A DNA stretch of 64,000 nucleotides from Bacteroidota bacterium (GCA_023424015.1 JAFAEM010000045.1:45117-109116); one strand, 5' to 3'. Shown: positions 9,271 through 18,242, counted from the first letter of the stretch. Numbers and translations are program-made. Notes: generated by a model from the sequence alone, not told the origin.

Positions 9271-10238
9271 TAGACTTCCTCCTCCACGGGTTTTATGGAT
9301 TTTCGCCTGCCAAGCTGAATCGGATAAATGATAAAATACCACACGACAAATAGCACCGACAGGGATGTAATGATGGTTGTTAATATTGAAATATCGTTGT
9401 AGAGCCTGGTGATGAACCCTTCAAAAAAAGCTGCCAGTCCAAATACCGGCATCAGGCCGACCATGATCTTGACACCATCTTTTGCGCCCTGCTTGAGGGC
9501 ATCAATTCGCCGGATCGTGCCCGGAAACAAAAAACTCTTGCCCATAATAACACCTGCGGCCCCGGAGATGATAAGGGCGGTTAGCTCAAGTGTTCCATGT
9601 ACAAATACGACCAGGAAAAATTGTAGCCCCAGTCCCTTCGCTGCAAAAAACTGGTCGAATATTCCCACCATCGCCGCATTCTGAGCCAGAAGGTACAAGC
9701 TGGGAATCCCGACAAATATGCCGGACGCAAACATCAGCAGCGATACCCTAATATTGTGTATCATGAGATGCAGCCAGCTCAGGATGGGATTGCCCGATTC
9801 ATAAATTCCAAATGGATTTCCACTCTCAATATTATCCAGCGTTTGATCTACGTAGCCATCTCCAAAAAAACCACGGGCAACATTTTCATCCTGCCGCGAC
9901 ACAAAAAAGCCGATACTGAAAAAAATAAGAAACACCAGGAACGTAAATAAGATAACCCGGTGATGCTTGCGAATCGTTAGCGGAAGATCATTTTTCCAGA
10001 AATCGACCAGCCGATTCGATTCCTCCTTCCGGTTTTTATATATATTGAGATAGATCTTTGATGCCTCGCTGTTGATATAGTGCGTTACTTTGCTGCCAGG
10101 GTAAAAGGTCTTGGCATAAGCCAGGTCATCCACCAGTTGTGTGAAATCCCGGGCCATCTCATCAGCATCGTCGGATGGCATGTGCTGATTTTTTAGCCAA
10201 CGGTCACGGTTCTTTTTTATAAAAAGGGCCTCTCGCAA
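9270..10238 (-). CDS. Stage II sporulation protein M (SpoIIM/DUF95)-like membrane protein
   Basis: Protein of 322 aa beginning with the family-typical MREALFIKKN segment, read from a TTG start at 10238; that fit with the family N-terminus decides the start. The soluble N-terminal part (~1-90, with FYPGSKVTHYINSEASKIYLNIY) is followed by about five membrane segments, including FVHGTLELTALIISGAAGVIMG. SpoIIM-like proteins in non-sporulating Bacteroidota have no proven function. Here it is the first gene of the MoxR/DUF58 operon. The RDD-family gene that often accompanies this operon is not present next to it; upstream is divergent rlmH. Confidence 0.85.
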   Translation of the reverse strand: MREALFIKKNRDRWLKNQHMPSDDADEMARDFTQLVDDLAYAKTFYPGSKVTHYINSEASKIYLNIYKNRKEESNRLVDFWKNDLPLTIRKHHRVILFTFLVFLIFFSIGFFVSRQDENVARGFFGDGYVDQTLDNIESGNPFGIYESGNPILSWLHLMIHNIRVSLLMFASGIFVGIPSLYLLAQNAAMVGIFDQFFAAKGLGLQFFLVVFVHGTLELTALIISGAAGVIMGKSFLFPGTIRRIDALKQGAKDGVKIMVGLMPVFGLAAFFEGFITRLYNDISILTTIITSLSVLFVVWYFIIYPIQLGRRKSIKPVEEEV

Positions 10239-10433
10239 ATACGTTATTTGCTTGTAAAATACTGCTTTTTAGATAAGATAGAAATGATGAGCACAAAATT
10301 AAGATTGCATGGCACGTTAACAGTAAAGAGATCAAAACAGGAGTAAATATTATAATTTTTTAACCATTGAATAACCGGCTATTAATATCGGTACCTTTTT
10401 TTATTCCACATTGCTGACAATTAATCAAATTCG

Positions 10434-10907
10434 ATGAAAATACAGTTCTGGAGTATTGGTAAAAACAACGAGACTTATGTTAAAGCCGGCGTGGAAGATT
10501 TTACAAAGCGGATTTCCCGGTATTTTAAAGTGGATTGGCAGATCATCCCTGTTCCAAAAAATACAGGAATGCTGAGCGAAACGGATCTAAAAAAGAAGGA
10601 AGCCCAAGTGATACTCGAGTGGCTCGACCGGGACGATTACCTGGTTTTGCTGGATGAAAAAGGCAGGCAGTTGAATTCAGAGGGGCTTGCAGCCTTCCTC
10701 CAGGACAGGGCCAACGAATCGACCAAAAAACTTGTATTCCTGATTGGAGGTGCATTTGGAGTAGATGATACTGTCTTTAAGAGGGCAAACTTTACCTGGA
10801 GCCTGTCAAGCCTTGTATTCCCGCATCAACTTGTCCGGCTTATACTGGCGGAACAGGTGTACAGGGCCTGCACCATCCTAAAGAATGAAAAATATCACCA
10901 TAGGTGA
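10434..10907 (+). CDS. rlmH: 23S rRNA (pseudouridine(1915)-N(3))-methyltransferase RlmH
   Basis: SPOUT-class methyltransferase modifying pseudouridine 1915 in helix 69 of 23S rRNA. The 157-aa length matches the family. Visible motifs are LVFLIGGAFGVDD (SAM-binding knot, about 101-113), LSLSSLVFPHQLVRLILAEQVYRA and the terminal KNEKYHHR, which closes the active site in RlmH (family ending EKYHH). Start is ATG at 10434. A partial Bacteroidota -7 box (TACCTTTT) lies about 40 bp upstream. It is divergent from the spoIIM-like operon and followed by the rhomboid gene 58 bp downstream. Confidence 0.95.
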   Translation: MKIQFWSIGKNNETYVKAGVEDFTKRISRYFKVDWQIIPVPKNTGMLSETDLKKKEAQVILEWLDRDDYLVLLDEKGRQLNSEGLAAFLQDRANESTKKLVFLIGGAFGVDDTVFKRANFTWSLSSLVFPHQLVRLILAEQVYRACTILKNEKYHHR

Positions 10908-10914
10908 ATCCGGC

Positions 10915-10951
10915 CATTTTCAAATTTTCAAATTCCCAAACTTTCAAATTC
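10915..10951 (+). repeat. TTTTCAAA-type leader repeat upstream of rhomboid gene
   Basis: Three to four imperfect copies of a TTTCAAATT unit ending 14 bp before the rhomboid start codon. The same element recurs near 13004, 14268, 43983 and 51503. Confidence 0.7.
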
Positions 10952-10965
10952 TTTACATTTATCAA

Positions 10966-11622
10966 ATGGAATTGTCAATCACGATTATAATAGTCATCAT
11001 CACGGTACTGGTATCTATCGGCGCGTTTAATAACCAGAAGATCATGGAGGATCTAATTTTTTATCCGCCTGCAGTCAGTCAACGAAACCAATGGTATCGA
11101 TTTTTCAGTTGTGGTCTTATCCATGCGGATTGGGCGCACCTGATCTTCAATATGCTGGCGCTATATCTATTCGGTCGCACCGTTGAAGTCCAGTTCGCGG
11201 AGATTTTCCAGGAAAAAGGGAAGTTTTTATACCTGTTGATGTATGTTGCGGCGCTGGCTGTTTCCATTTTACCTACCTATTTCAAAAACAAAAACAATTA
11301 CCACTATCGCAGCCTTGGTGCATCCGGTGCTGTAAGTGCTGTCATATTCGCGGGTCTGCTGATAGCGCCATATCTTGAAGTCTATATCTTCTTCATTCCA
11401 ATACCCATTCCGGGATTTGTTTTTGCACCATTGTATTTAATAATCTCAGCTATCCTTGATAAAAAAGGCAATTCCAATATCAATCACTCCGCGCATATAT
11501 GGGGCGCCCTTTTTGGACTGGCTTTCGTTATTGTTCTGGGCAAACTTGTCGCGGACTTTGATGCGATTTCTTATTGTATCGAAGGAATTAAAATGTACTT
11601 ACAGGCAAAAGGCTGGACTTAA
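10966..11622 (+). CDS. Rhomboid family intramembrane serine protease
   Basis: Protein of 218 aa with about six membrane segments. The catalytic serine motif GASGAVSAV (about 117-125) and the partner histidine in NHSAHIWGALFG (about 175-186) are both present, as is the early HADWAHLIFNMLALYLFG block (HxxxN). This indicates an active rhomboid cleaving transmembrane substrates; the substrate is unknown. The ATG at 10966 is chosen. Upstream in-frame codons overlap rlmH and translate a low-complexity TTTTCAAA repeat, so they are not likely coding. The 3' end overlaps convergent tilS by 35 bp. Confidence 0.92.
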   Translation: MELSITIIIVIITVLVSIGAFNNQKIMEDLIFYPPAVSQRNQWYRFFSCGLIHADWAHLIFNMLALYLFGRTVEVQFAEIFQEKGKFLYLLMYVAALAVSILPTYFKNKNNYHYRSLGASGAVSAVIFAGLLIAPYLEVYIFFIPIPIPGFVFAPLYLIISAILDKKGNSNINHSAHIWGALFGLAFVIVLGKLVADFDAISYCIEGIKMYLQAKGWT

Positions 11623-12937
11623 TCACCAGGACATTTTTCGTTTTGTCGGTGATCTTAAACCGGTCGTCAATACGGTGTCCAACCACCCAGATGATTTTTT
11701 TATCAGATTCAAGCACCCAGGTGTTCTCTTTTTCTGATTTAGAAAGTTTTAGATCGATAAAAAATCGGGACAACTTTTTCTTTTTCTGCATGCCCTGCGG
11801 ATAGAAATAATCGCCCTGTTTCCACCTGCGAAGCAAAAGCGGGAATTTTATAGCATACGCGTCAAGACAGGCATCCTGATTGGATGTAGGGATACGTATT
11901 TCACTCGCCTCTTCCATCCACAATTGAAAGCTCATCATCGCGCATTGGGCAAATGCCTGTCCTTCTTCGATCATAACAATTTCCGATAGTATTGGTTGCA
12001 AAGGAGCAATGACCAGCCATTTCCTGTTCCTGATAACCTGGTGTGACGAAGATTTTACATATTTCCCTGTATCGCTGTCGAGCAAAGAGATCACATCCGG
12101 TGTTTGCGCGGAACTAAAGCCGAAATCCCTGATGATCTCATAAACTATGGTCTGAAGTGGCTCACGTTGTTTCAATTTCAAAACCGGGATATGAATTTCA
12201 TTTCCTTTTCTTTCCAGTAGTTGTTTTTTATGCATATCCAAAGCCTGCTGGTAAAGCTGTTCGACCTCCCTGAACCGATCAATATTTGACAGCACATTCT
12301 CACTGGCACCCGGCAACGATTCTTCTATCATTGGGATGACCTGGTTACGAAAATAATTGCGTGTATAATCGTTCCGCAGGTTAGTGTAGTCACTCACAAA
12401 TTCAAGATGTTGTTCCGCCAGGAACTCTTCCAGTTGTTTTCGACGGGCAAATAACAGCGGCCTGACAATCGAACCTTTTTTGGACTCGATGCCACGCATA
12501 CCCCTAACACCTGTGCCACGGAAAAACTTCATGAGCACCGTTTCGATATTATCATCGGCATGATGAGCTGTTAGGATATATTGGTAACCATTTTTAACCC
12601 TGATTTCTTCGAACCAGTTATATCGCAGGTTGCGTGCCGCCTCCTGTGTTGATAGTTTATTCTCCTCTGCAAATTTTTTGGTTTCAAATTTTACAAGATG
12701 AAAATTCACGTTATAGCGCTGTGCCAGCCCAGTCACAAACTTTTCATCTCTTTCACTATCTGCCTCCCGCAACTGGAAATTGCAATGCGCGATTGAAAAA
12801 TCATAACCCGCCTGTTTACATAGCTCACACAACACCACAGAATCCACCCCCCCACTCACGGCCAATAATAACCGGTCACTTGTAGTAAAAAGCTGGTTAG
12901 CCTGAATAAAATTTTTATATCGTTGCAATAAGCTCAT
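11588..12937 (-). CDS. tilS: tRNA(Ile)-lysidine synthetase TilS
   Basis: Converts cytidine 34 of the AUA-decoding tRNA(Ile) to lysidine. The 449-aa protein has the PP-loop ATP pyrophosphatase motif SGGVDS (about 29-34) and the expected downstream blocks HCNFQLREADSERDE and ILTAHHADDNIETVLMKFFRGTG. The C-terminal TilS domain follows (about 370-440, with RRWKQGDYFYPQGMQKKKKLSRFFID). Start is the ATG at 12937. The C-terminal 35 bp overlap the end of the rhomboid gene on the other strand. Confidence 0.95.
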   Translation of the reverse strand: MSLLQRYKNFIQANQLFTTSDRLLLAVSGGVDSVVLCELCKQAGYDFSIAHCNFQLREADSERDEKFVTGLAQRYNVNFHLVKFETKKFAEENKLSTQEAARNLRYNWFEEIRVKNGYQYILTAHHADDNIETVLMKFFRGTGVRGMRGIESKKGSIVRPLLFARRKQLEEFLAEQHLEFVSDYTNLRNDYTRNYFRNQVIPMIEESLPGASENVLSNIDRFREVEQLYQQALDMHKKQLLERKGNEIHIPVLKLKQREPLQTIVYEIIRDFGFSSAQTPDVISLLDSDTGKYVKSSSHQVIRNRKWLVIAPLQPILSEIVMIEEGQAFAQCAMMSFQLWMEEASEIRIPTSNQDACLDAYAIKFPLLLRRWKQGDYFYPQGMQKKKKLSRFFIDLKLSKSEKENTWVLESDKKIIWVVGHRIDDRFKITDKTKNVLVIKSSLLPVSTF

Positions 12938-12952
12938 GACTAATTATTACAC

Positions 12953-13040
12953 TTCCCCCATTTCCACATTCCACCTCTTCACATTCCCACATTATACTTC
13001 CCCCATTTTCAAATTTTCAAATTCTCAAATCTTCAAATTG
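12953..13040. repeat. Low-complexity CCCCCATTTTC / TTTTCAAATT repeat stretch
   Basis: Between tilS and the TPR gene lies a run of CACATTCC-like units followed by four TTCAAAT-type units (13004-13040). It carries no coding signal. It is part of a dispersed family in this window, but here it is inverted relative to the flanking genes. Confidence 0.7.
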
Positions 13041-13347
13041 ACAACTCCTCCCACGCCCCCTTCAACTCCCCATACGCATGCCTGTCACCCGCTTTATGGG
13101 TCTGTTCCATCCCTTTTTCGTACCAGTGCAGGGCAGATTTAGTGTCACCGTTTCGTTCAAATAATTTACCCAAATGATAATAACTACCTGTATAGCCCGG
13201 GTCGCGGGACAGCAATTCCTCAAAAAGCCTTCGCGCTTCTGCATCGTCGCCCATTTTGACATATTCCAGGGCCAGCGCATGCTGTATAAAACTATCCGCG
13301 GGATTAGCTTTTAGAAATTCCTTTAACCTGTCAATACGCTCCATCAT
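13033..13347 (-). CDS. Small tetratricopeptide-repeat protein
   Basis: Cytoplasmic protein of 104 aa made of roughly three TPR helical hairpins (for example ALALEYVKMGDDAEARRLFEELLSRDPG and YYHLGKLFERNGDTKSALHWYEKGM). No signal peptide or catalytic motif is visible. TPRs mediate protein contacts; the partner is not known. Two consecutive ATGs at the start make 13347 or 13344 equally possible. It lies upstream of tilS on the same strand, with an 95-bp repeat-filled gap. Confidence 0.85.
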   Translation of the reverse strand: MMERIDRLKEFLKANPADSFIQHALALEYVKMGDDAEARRLFEELLSRDPGYTGSYYHLGKLFERNGDTKSALHWYEKGMEQTHKAGDRHAYGELKGAWEELSI

Positions 13348-13404
13348 TACTTATATCGATCAATATGCCTGGTGAAACAACATCACAAGGGCGGGTAAAA
13401 AAAA

Positions 13405-13447
13405 TTGCTTTCAAATACCGGATTTAACTTTGCATCACTTATCTTTG
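13405..13447 (+). promoter_or_regulatory. Bacteroidota-type promoter of etfBA
   Basis: TTG at 13405-13407, a 17-bp spacer and TAACTTTG at 13425-13432 match the -33/-7 pattern TTG/TAnnTTTG. A second -7-like box, TATCTTTG, is at 13440-13447. Both precede etfB. Confidence 0.65.
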
Positions 13448-13491
13448 TTTTAGTTGCATAAACAACTAGTTTGAACTTTAAAAAACCCGTC

Positions 13492-14235
13492 ATGAAGATC
13501 TTAGTATGTATTACCAAATCGCCTGACACTACGGCAAAAATAGCCTTCACTGAAAATAACACGAAATTTGATACCAGCGGCGTGCAATGGATCATCAATC
13601 CTTATGATGAATGGTATGCGCTGGTGCGGGCCATAGAACTGAAGGAAAAAGATCCTTCTATCGTGCTTCATCTTGTTACAGTCGGACTGGCCGACGCGGA
13701 GCCTATTATTCGCAAAGCACTGGCACTGGGTGGTGATGAAGCGATCCGTGTGAATACAGATAGCCACGACAGTTTTACGATTGCGTCACAGATCGCCGAA
13801 GTAGCCAAACAGGGCGGATACGACCTGATATTTACCGGCAAAGAAACCATCGACTACAATGGATCAGCCATTGGCGGCATGGTAGCGGAATTGCTTGATC
13901 TTCCCTTTGTATCATTGGCCGCCAAGTTTGAATTAAACGGTAATAAAGCAACCATCACCCGTGAAATTGAAGGTGGTGAAGAAATAAATGAGGTTGAACT
14001 ACCTGTTGTTGTTAGTGCCCAGAAAGGCATGGCAGAACAGCGGATCCCCAATATGCGCGGTATCATGGCAGCTCGTACCAAGCCCCTGAAAGTGGTGGAA
14101 CCGGTTACTGTGGAAGCATTGACCAGTGTTATCAGCTTTGGATTGCCGCCTGCTAAGGCCGGTGTTAAACTGGTACCGGCCGATAATGTGGAAGAGCTGG
14201 TAAGATTGCTGCACGAAGAAGCAAAAGCGATTTAA
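13492..14235 (+). CDS. etfB: Electron transfer flavoprotein subunit beta
   Basis: Forms the EtfAB heterodimer that takes electrons from acyl-CoA dehydrogenases. The 247-aa protein starts MKILVCITKSPDTT, as EtfB proteins do; the ATG at 13492 is chosen over an in-frame TTG at 13471. The nucleotide-binding region includes GLADAEPIIRKALALGGDEAIRV and DLIFTGKETIDYNGSAIGGMVAELLDLPFVS (AMP/FAD-binding signature), with NEVELPVVVSAQKGMAEQRIPNMRGIMAARTKPL towards the C-terminus. It is followed 73 bp downstream by etfA. Confidence 0.95.
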   Translation: MKILVCITKSPDTTAKIAFTENNTKFDTSGVQWIINPYDEWYALVRAIELKEKDPSIVLHLVTVGLADAEPIIRKALALGGDEAIRVNTDSHDSFTIASQIAEVAKQGGYDLIFTGKETIDYNGSAIGGMVAELLDLPFVSLAAKFELNGNKATITREIEGGEEINEVELPVVVSAQKGMAEQRIPNMRGIMAARTKPLKVVEPVTVEALTSVISFGLPPAKAGVKLVPADNVEELVRLLHEEAKAI

Positions 14236-14267
14236 GTGCCTTCGGTCAGCGTTCATTCCACTTTGTT

Positions 14268-14302
14268 ATTTTCAAATTTTCAAATTACCTCATTTTCAAA
14301 TT
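14268..14302 (+). repeat. TTTTCAAA leader repeat upstream of etfA
   Basis: Three TTTTCAAAT units end only 6 bp before the etfA ATG, in the same orientation as the copies upstream of the rhomboid, DUF1573 and groEL genes. Confidence 0.7.
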
Positions 14303-14308
14303 AGTTAT

Positions 14309-15274
14309 ATGTCAGTTTTAATATTTATAGACCAGGCAGATGGACAGGTAAAAAAATCTTCGCTGGAAGCTATGAGTTACGGTGCTAAAATCGCCGACCA
14401 GCTTAATACCACGACCGAAGGTGTAGTACTCGGTACTGTCACGGAAGATCTCGCAGCACTTGGAAAGTACGGAGTCAAAAAAATACATCATGTCAGCAAC
14501 GAAGCACTCAACGCCTTCGATGCACAGCTTTTTACCCGCGTTATTGCCCAGGTAGCTGAGGCTAATGGATCGTCGGTGATCGTTTTCTCCAATAATATGG
14601 ATGGAAAAGCCATCGCGCCCCGGCTTTCCGTGCGCCTGAAAGCGGGTTTGGTATCTGGCGCGGTGGCCCTGCCCGATACCAATGATGGTTTTATCGTCAA
14701 AAAGAACGTATTCTCGGGAAAAGCGTTTGCTAATATTGCGGTTGATACACAGGTAAAGATCATTACCCTGAATGCAAATGCCTATAAGATCGCCGAAGTG
14801 GGTGGCACGGCAGAGGTAGTTCCGTTTGAGGCCAGGGTTGACACGGCTAAGATAAAAGTGACCCAAACCAATAAGGCAAGCGGTGAAGTGCCGCTGACAG
14901 AAGCTGGTATTGTGGTAAGCGGCGGGCGTGGATTGAAAGGCCCGGAGAACTGGGGTATCGTGGAAGACCTCGCCAAAGTATTGCATGCTGCCACTGCCTG
15001 CAGCCGGCCTGTGGCCGATGCGCATTGGCGTCCTCATAACGAGCACGTAGGCCAGACCGGTTTTGCTATTGCACCCAATCTCTATATCGCGATCGGCATT
15101 TCGGGCGCCATCCAGCACCTGGCCGGTGTGAACCGCAGCAAGGTGATCGTTGTTATAAACAAAGATCCGGAAGCGCCATTTTTTAAAGCAGCAGATTATG
15201 GCATTGTCGGCGATGCGTTTGAAGTAGTGCCAAAAATGACGGAAGCTATCAGGAAACTAAAGGGTATCGCATAA
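14309..15274 (+). CDS. etfA: Electron transfer flavoprotein subunit alpha
   Basis: FAD-binding partner of EtfB, 321 aa. The C-terminal FAD domain carries the family signature region VVSGGRGLKGPENWGIVEDLA (about 204-224), the CSRPVADAHWRPHNEHVGQTG block and ISGAIQHLAGVNRSKVIVVINKDPEAPFFKAADYGIVGD. This is the standard EtfA arrangement that passes electrons to the quinone pool via ETF-QO. No ETF-QO or acyl-CoA dehydrogenase lies in the window. The gene ends just before a strong intrinsic terminator. Confidence 0.96.
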   Translation: MSVLIFIDQADGQVKKSSLEAMSYGAKIADQLNTTTEGVVLGTVTEDLAALGKYGVKKIHHVSNEALNAFDAQLFTRVIAQVAEANGSSVIVFSNNMDGKAIAPRLSVRLKAGLVSGAVALPDTNDGFIVKKNVFSGKAFANIAVDTQVKIITLNANAYKIAEVGGTAEVVPFEARVDTAKIKVTQTNKASGEVPLTEAGIVVSGGRGLKGPENWGIVEDLAKVLHAATACSRPVADAHWRPHNEHVGQTGFAIAPNLYIAIGISGAIQHLAGVNRSKVIVVINKDPEAPFFKAADYGIVGDAFEVVPKMTEAIRKLKGIA

Positions 15275-15315
15275 AACGAATACCCGGCTATATACCGTTT
15301 CACAGAGAGAAAGAC

Positions 15316-15350
15316 AGCCAAATGATTTTTTTCATTTGGCTTATTTTTTT
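15316..15350 (+). terminator. Intrinsic terminator of etfBA
   Basis: Perfect 10-bp stem AGCCAAATGA/TCATTTGGCT with a six-T loop, followed by TATTTTTTT. Confidence 0.92.
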
Positions 15351-15357
15351 CCTCGGA

Positions 15358-16431
15358 CTATTTAAAATAAGTTATTCTATATTCCGAGGATACAACGTCT
15401 GTGTCAAGCCAAAAAGTTGAACATCTCACAAGTCTATCCTTGCTGTCAAATTCAACAATCGCTTCAACATCTTCATACCTTCCGTCGTATACTTCGAGTC
15501 TTACACCTTTAATGGGAAATTTGGAGTATTGCATTGTCTCATAGCCCATTTGGAATGACAAAACGCCGATATAGAAAGAAATCAGTTCACTCTCATCATT
15601 AAATGGTATATCGGCGATCCCATTTAATATCAATTTTCGCTGGTTATACAATTGATCACCTTTTGTCCATCGACCGGAATATTCCTCTGATGTGAAATTT
15701 TGTTCTGTGTTGTCATACTCATATTTTATGTTTGTCATAACCCTAACCACACTCCCAACCTCATCATATATAAGAGAGTCATTTACTATAAGGTCAAAGT
15801 AAACATTATTAAATGACTGATAAGACAATTGACTATTTAAAACATTTTTATGTTCGGCCGTAAATTCTGCCATTCTCGTAGTTGTTCGTGCAAAAGGATC
15901 TGTTGGATCAGAATCTTCCCACTGCAGCCGATAGTTGCCATTTGCCAGTGTTGTCCTGGTAAATGGTCTCGAGGCGGTACTTCCTCCCAAATATCTAACG
16001 TCAATCTGGCTAACGACATTCTCAATGTCATAAGTTATATCGATAGAACTAATCGCATAATCCCTTCCCGTAAATAATGCTGAATATTGATAATCCACAT
16101 GTATAAGAAGTCCCTTGTTGTTATAAGTTAAGACCGCTTTTGAATTGTTATATACACTCTGGTAGGTCGGATCCTGCGGATCAGTTTCTGAATCAGTCCA
16201 GTTAAGGGTTATCTTACGGTTTGCCGTATCATAGTTGTAATGTTCAACAATCGAATCAGTTCCCCCATTATACACCCAGGCTATACTCTTAATTAACAAT
16301 GTAGAGTCTTTTACCTCATCGGGGATTATTGGAGGCTTATCCAAATCAATATCTAATTCTTTCTGGCAGGAAATGGCTACCAGGCTCAACAGGACAATAG
16401 GTAGAATCAGAATTTTTATATGTTTAACCAT
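15358..16431 (-). CDS. Putative lipoprotein, paralogue of the adjacent gene
   Basis: Protein of 357 aa with a lipoprotein signal (LLSLVAISCQK, lipidated Cys about residue 22). The motif DSTLLIKSIAWVYNGGTDSIVEHYNYDTANRKITLNWT and the beginning and end of the chain align with the neighbour encoded at 16443-17513. The body is strand-rich, resembling short YD/RHS-like linear repeats, but I do not recognise a domain. Probably anchored in the outer membrane or periplasm. It lies 11 bp downstream of its paralogue. Function unknown. Confidence 0.75.
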   Translation of the reverse strand: MVKHIKILILPIVLLSLVAISCQKELDIDLDKPPIIPDEVKDSTLLIKSIAWVYNGGTDSIVEHYNYDTANRKITLNWTDSETDPQDPTYQSVYNNSKAVLTYNNKGLLIHVDYQYSALFTGRDYAISSIDITYDIENVVSQIDVRYLGGSTASRPFTRTTLANGNYRLQWEDSDPTDPFARTTTRMAEFTAEHKNVLNSQLSYQSFNNVYFDLIVNDSLIYDEVGSVVRVMTNIKYEYDNTEQNFTSEEYSGRWTKGDQLYNQRKLILNGIADIPFNDESELISFYIGVLSFQMGYETMQYSKFPIKGVRLEVYDGRYEDVEAIVEFDSKDRLVRCSTFWLDTDVVSSEYRITYFK

Positions 16432-16442
16432 GGGTTGCGCTA

Positions 16443-17513
16443 TTAATTAAAATAATGAATACGAAACACAACAGGATGCAGGTCCGGTTGAAGAAAATAG
16501 CAGGTGATCAGGGAAAGCCTGTTTTTACTGTCAAAAGTGTAGACAGGTTGATATTCCTGGAATGACCCATCTTCCAGATGAACCTTTGCTTTCCTGGCAG
16601 GGAACCTGGAAAATTGCGCGGCTTCGAATTCTAAATACCGGGAAAACAGTCCCATGGATCCGATCAGCATTTCATCATATTCCCCGATAGGGATTTCTGA
16701 GATACCATTTAGCAGGAGTTTGCGTTGGTTATAAAACTGGTCACCTTTTGACTCCCTGTCTGTGTACTCTACACTAAAATATTCATCCTTTACGTGCCCG
16801 GGTGCGTCATATTGCTGTGTAAAAACCTTTTCTACATTCCCGTTTGCGTCATAATATATTGTATCCAGCCAGTTGTCATACGTAAGCGGCGCATTCAGGA
16901 TAAACGAGATTCTTACATTCGTTTCTGCCCTTCCATCCGTTGAAAAAAGTGTTGATCTAAATATGTCCGAGTTAGTCGAGCTTATGACTGGTTCACGCCA
17001 TTCCAGAATGTAGCGGCCATCTGGTAATATAGTCTTCTCAAATTCCCTGACGTCGGCCGGCCTGTTTCTATAAGAAAGGATTATACTCTTAACGATATTT
17101 TCATCGTCGTATATAATCTCCGTTTTAGCATATTCATCATCCGAAGGAGGAAGATGAGGAGAATGTGAATAATCTACGCGTATAAGTCGTCCCTCATTGT
17201 TATAATTGAATTCCGATTTGGCATCTACGAGCTCAGGTATGTAATTCGGATCATTTTCATCCATATCTGAAAATGTCCAGGAAACTGTGATCTTTCTGTT
17301 GATGGTGTCATAGTCATAGTGCTCGACAACAGAATCTCTCCCTTCATTCAAGATACACGCAATGGACTTGATCAACAGCGTGGAATCGAGCACATCCTCA
17401 GGGATCGGTGGCGGGTTGTCCAGGTCTACGTCCGGTGTTTTCTGGCAGGACACAAAAAACAAACTTAAAATAGCGGCAAATGCGGCAAGGGAACGGATCG
17501 GCATTTTAAACAT
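16443..17513 (-). CDS. Putative lipoprotein, first of a tandem paralogous pair
   Basis: Protein of 356 aa, with signal peptide and lipobox (SLFFVSCQK). The mature N-terminus DVDLDNPPPIPEDVLDST parallels DIDLDKPPIIPDEVKDST in the neighbour. Shared blocks include SVVEHYDYDT, KGDQFYNQRKLLLNGISEIP and the C-terminal VFRIHYFN. The pair arose by tandem duplication and then diverged considerably. An alternative ATG is at 17504. No enzymatic motif is seen. Likely surface or periplasmic; function unknown. Confidence 0.75.
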   Translation of the reverse strand: MFKMPIRSLAAFAAILSLFFVSCQKTPDVDLDNPPPIPEDVLDSTLLIKSIACILNEGRDSVVEHYDYDTINRKITVSWTFSDMDENDPNYIPELVDAKSEFNYNNEGRLIRVDYSHSPHLPPSDDEYAKTEIIYDDENIVKSIILSYRNRPADVREFEKTILPDGRYILEWREPVISSTNSDIFRSTLFSTDGRAETNVRISFILNAPLTYDNWLDTIYYDANGNVEKVFTQQYDAPGHVKDEYFSVEYTDRESKGDQFYNQRKLLLNGISEIPIGEYDEMLIGSMGLFSRYLEFEAAQFSRFPARKAKVHLEDGSFQEYQPVYTFDSKNRLSLITCYFLQPDLHPVVFRIHYFN

Positions 17514-17636
17514 TAGGTGACTTTATAACAAACAAATAACGCTTAAAAAAATGGTAATTCAAGGCCCTCGCGTATCAAAGCTTCCACATGGATTTTGTCA
17601 ACTTTTATTCAAATTCCTTAGTTTCGTGTCAATTTT

Positions 17637-18242
17637 ATGAAGAAAATCGAACTGGAAATAGTGGCTTTGTCGCATAGTATCACACAAACCCATTCCTATG
17701 CCGTTGTATTGGGAGAAGTAAATGGTCTGCGTCGCCTGCCGATTGTTATCGGCGGCTTTGAAGCCCAGGCGATTGCGGTGGCGCTGGAAAAGATGCAGCC
17801 CAGCCGGCCATTGACCCACGATCTTGTCAAAAACTTCATGAATGCCTTCGCGATCGACCTTCACGAGATCATCATTTGCGACCTCCAGGAAGGTATTTTT
17901 TATTCTAAACTGGTTTGTTCCTCCGAACACGACACCATCGAAATAGATTCAAGGACCTCAGATGCACTGGCCCTGGCCGTCCGTTTCGGCTGCCCCATCT
18001 ATACATACGAAAATATCCTGGAAAGTGCGGGCATTCTGATGGAAGATACCGGCAGCGGGAAAAAGAAAAAGGCAAAACAGGAAGTGGTAGTGGAAGAGCA
18101 GGGTAATACCGGCAACGAGGATCTGAAGACCATGACGCTTGAGGAACTCGAGGTGCTGTTGAATGAAGTCCTGGAAAGCGAAGACTATATCCGGGCAATC
18201 GCCATTCGCGACGAAATTAACAGCCGTAAAAAGAATCGCTGA
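17637..18242 (+). CDS. DUF151 bifunctional-nuclease family protein with UVR motif
   Basis: Protein of 201 aa. Residues about 1-135 form a DUF151 (bifunctional nuclease, BFN) domain with characteristic LPIVIGGFEAQAIAVALE, LTHDLVKNFMNAF and SRTSDALALAVRFGCPIY blocks. After a Lys-rich linker, the C-terminus (about 165-200, LEELEVLLNEVLESEDYIRAIAIRDEI) is a UvrB/UvrC-type helical motif. Family members can have nuclease activity; the exact role in Bacteroidota is not established. ispE follows 54 bp downstream on the same strand. Confidence 0.88.
   Translation: MKKIELEIVALSHSITQTHSYAVVLGEVNGLRRLPIVIGGFEAQAIAVALEKMQPSRPLTHDLVKNFMNAFAIDLHEIIICDLQEGIFYSKLVCSSEHDTIEIDSRTSDALALAVRFGCPIYTYENILESAGILMEDTGSGKKKKAKQEVVVEEQGNTGNEDLKTMTLEELEVLLNEVLESEDYIRAIAIRDEINSRKKNR

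Noticed and set aside
9271..9342. Upstream start for the DUF4129 gene at 9342
   Set aside because: It would overlap the SpoIIM-like gene by 73 bases; the GTG at 9270 has a strong ribosome binding site.
14318..15118. Long minus-strand frame opposite etfA
   Set aside because: Shadow of etfA, whose protein family is unmistakable on the plus strand.
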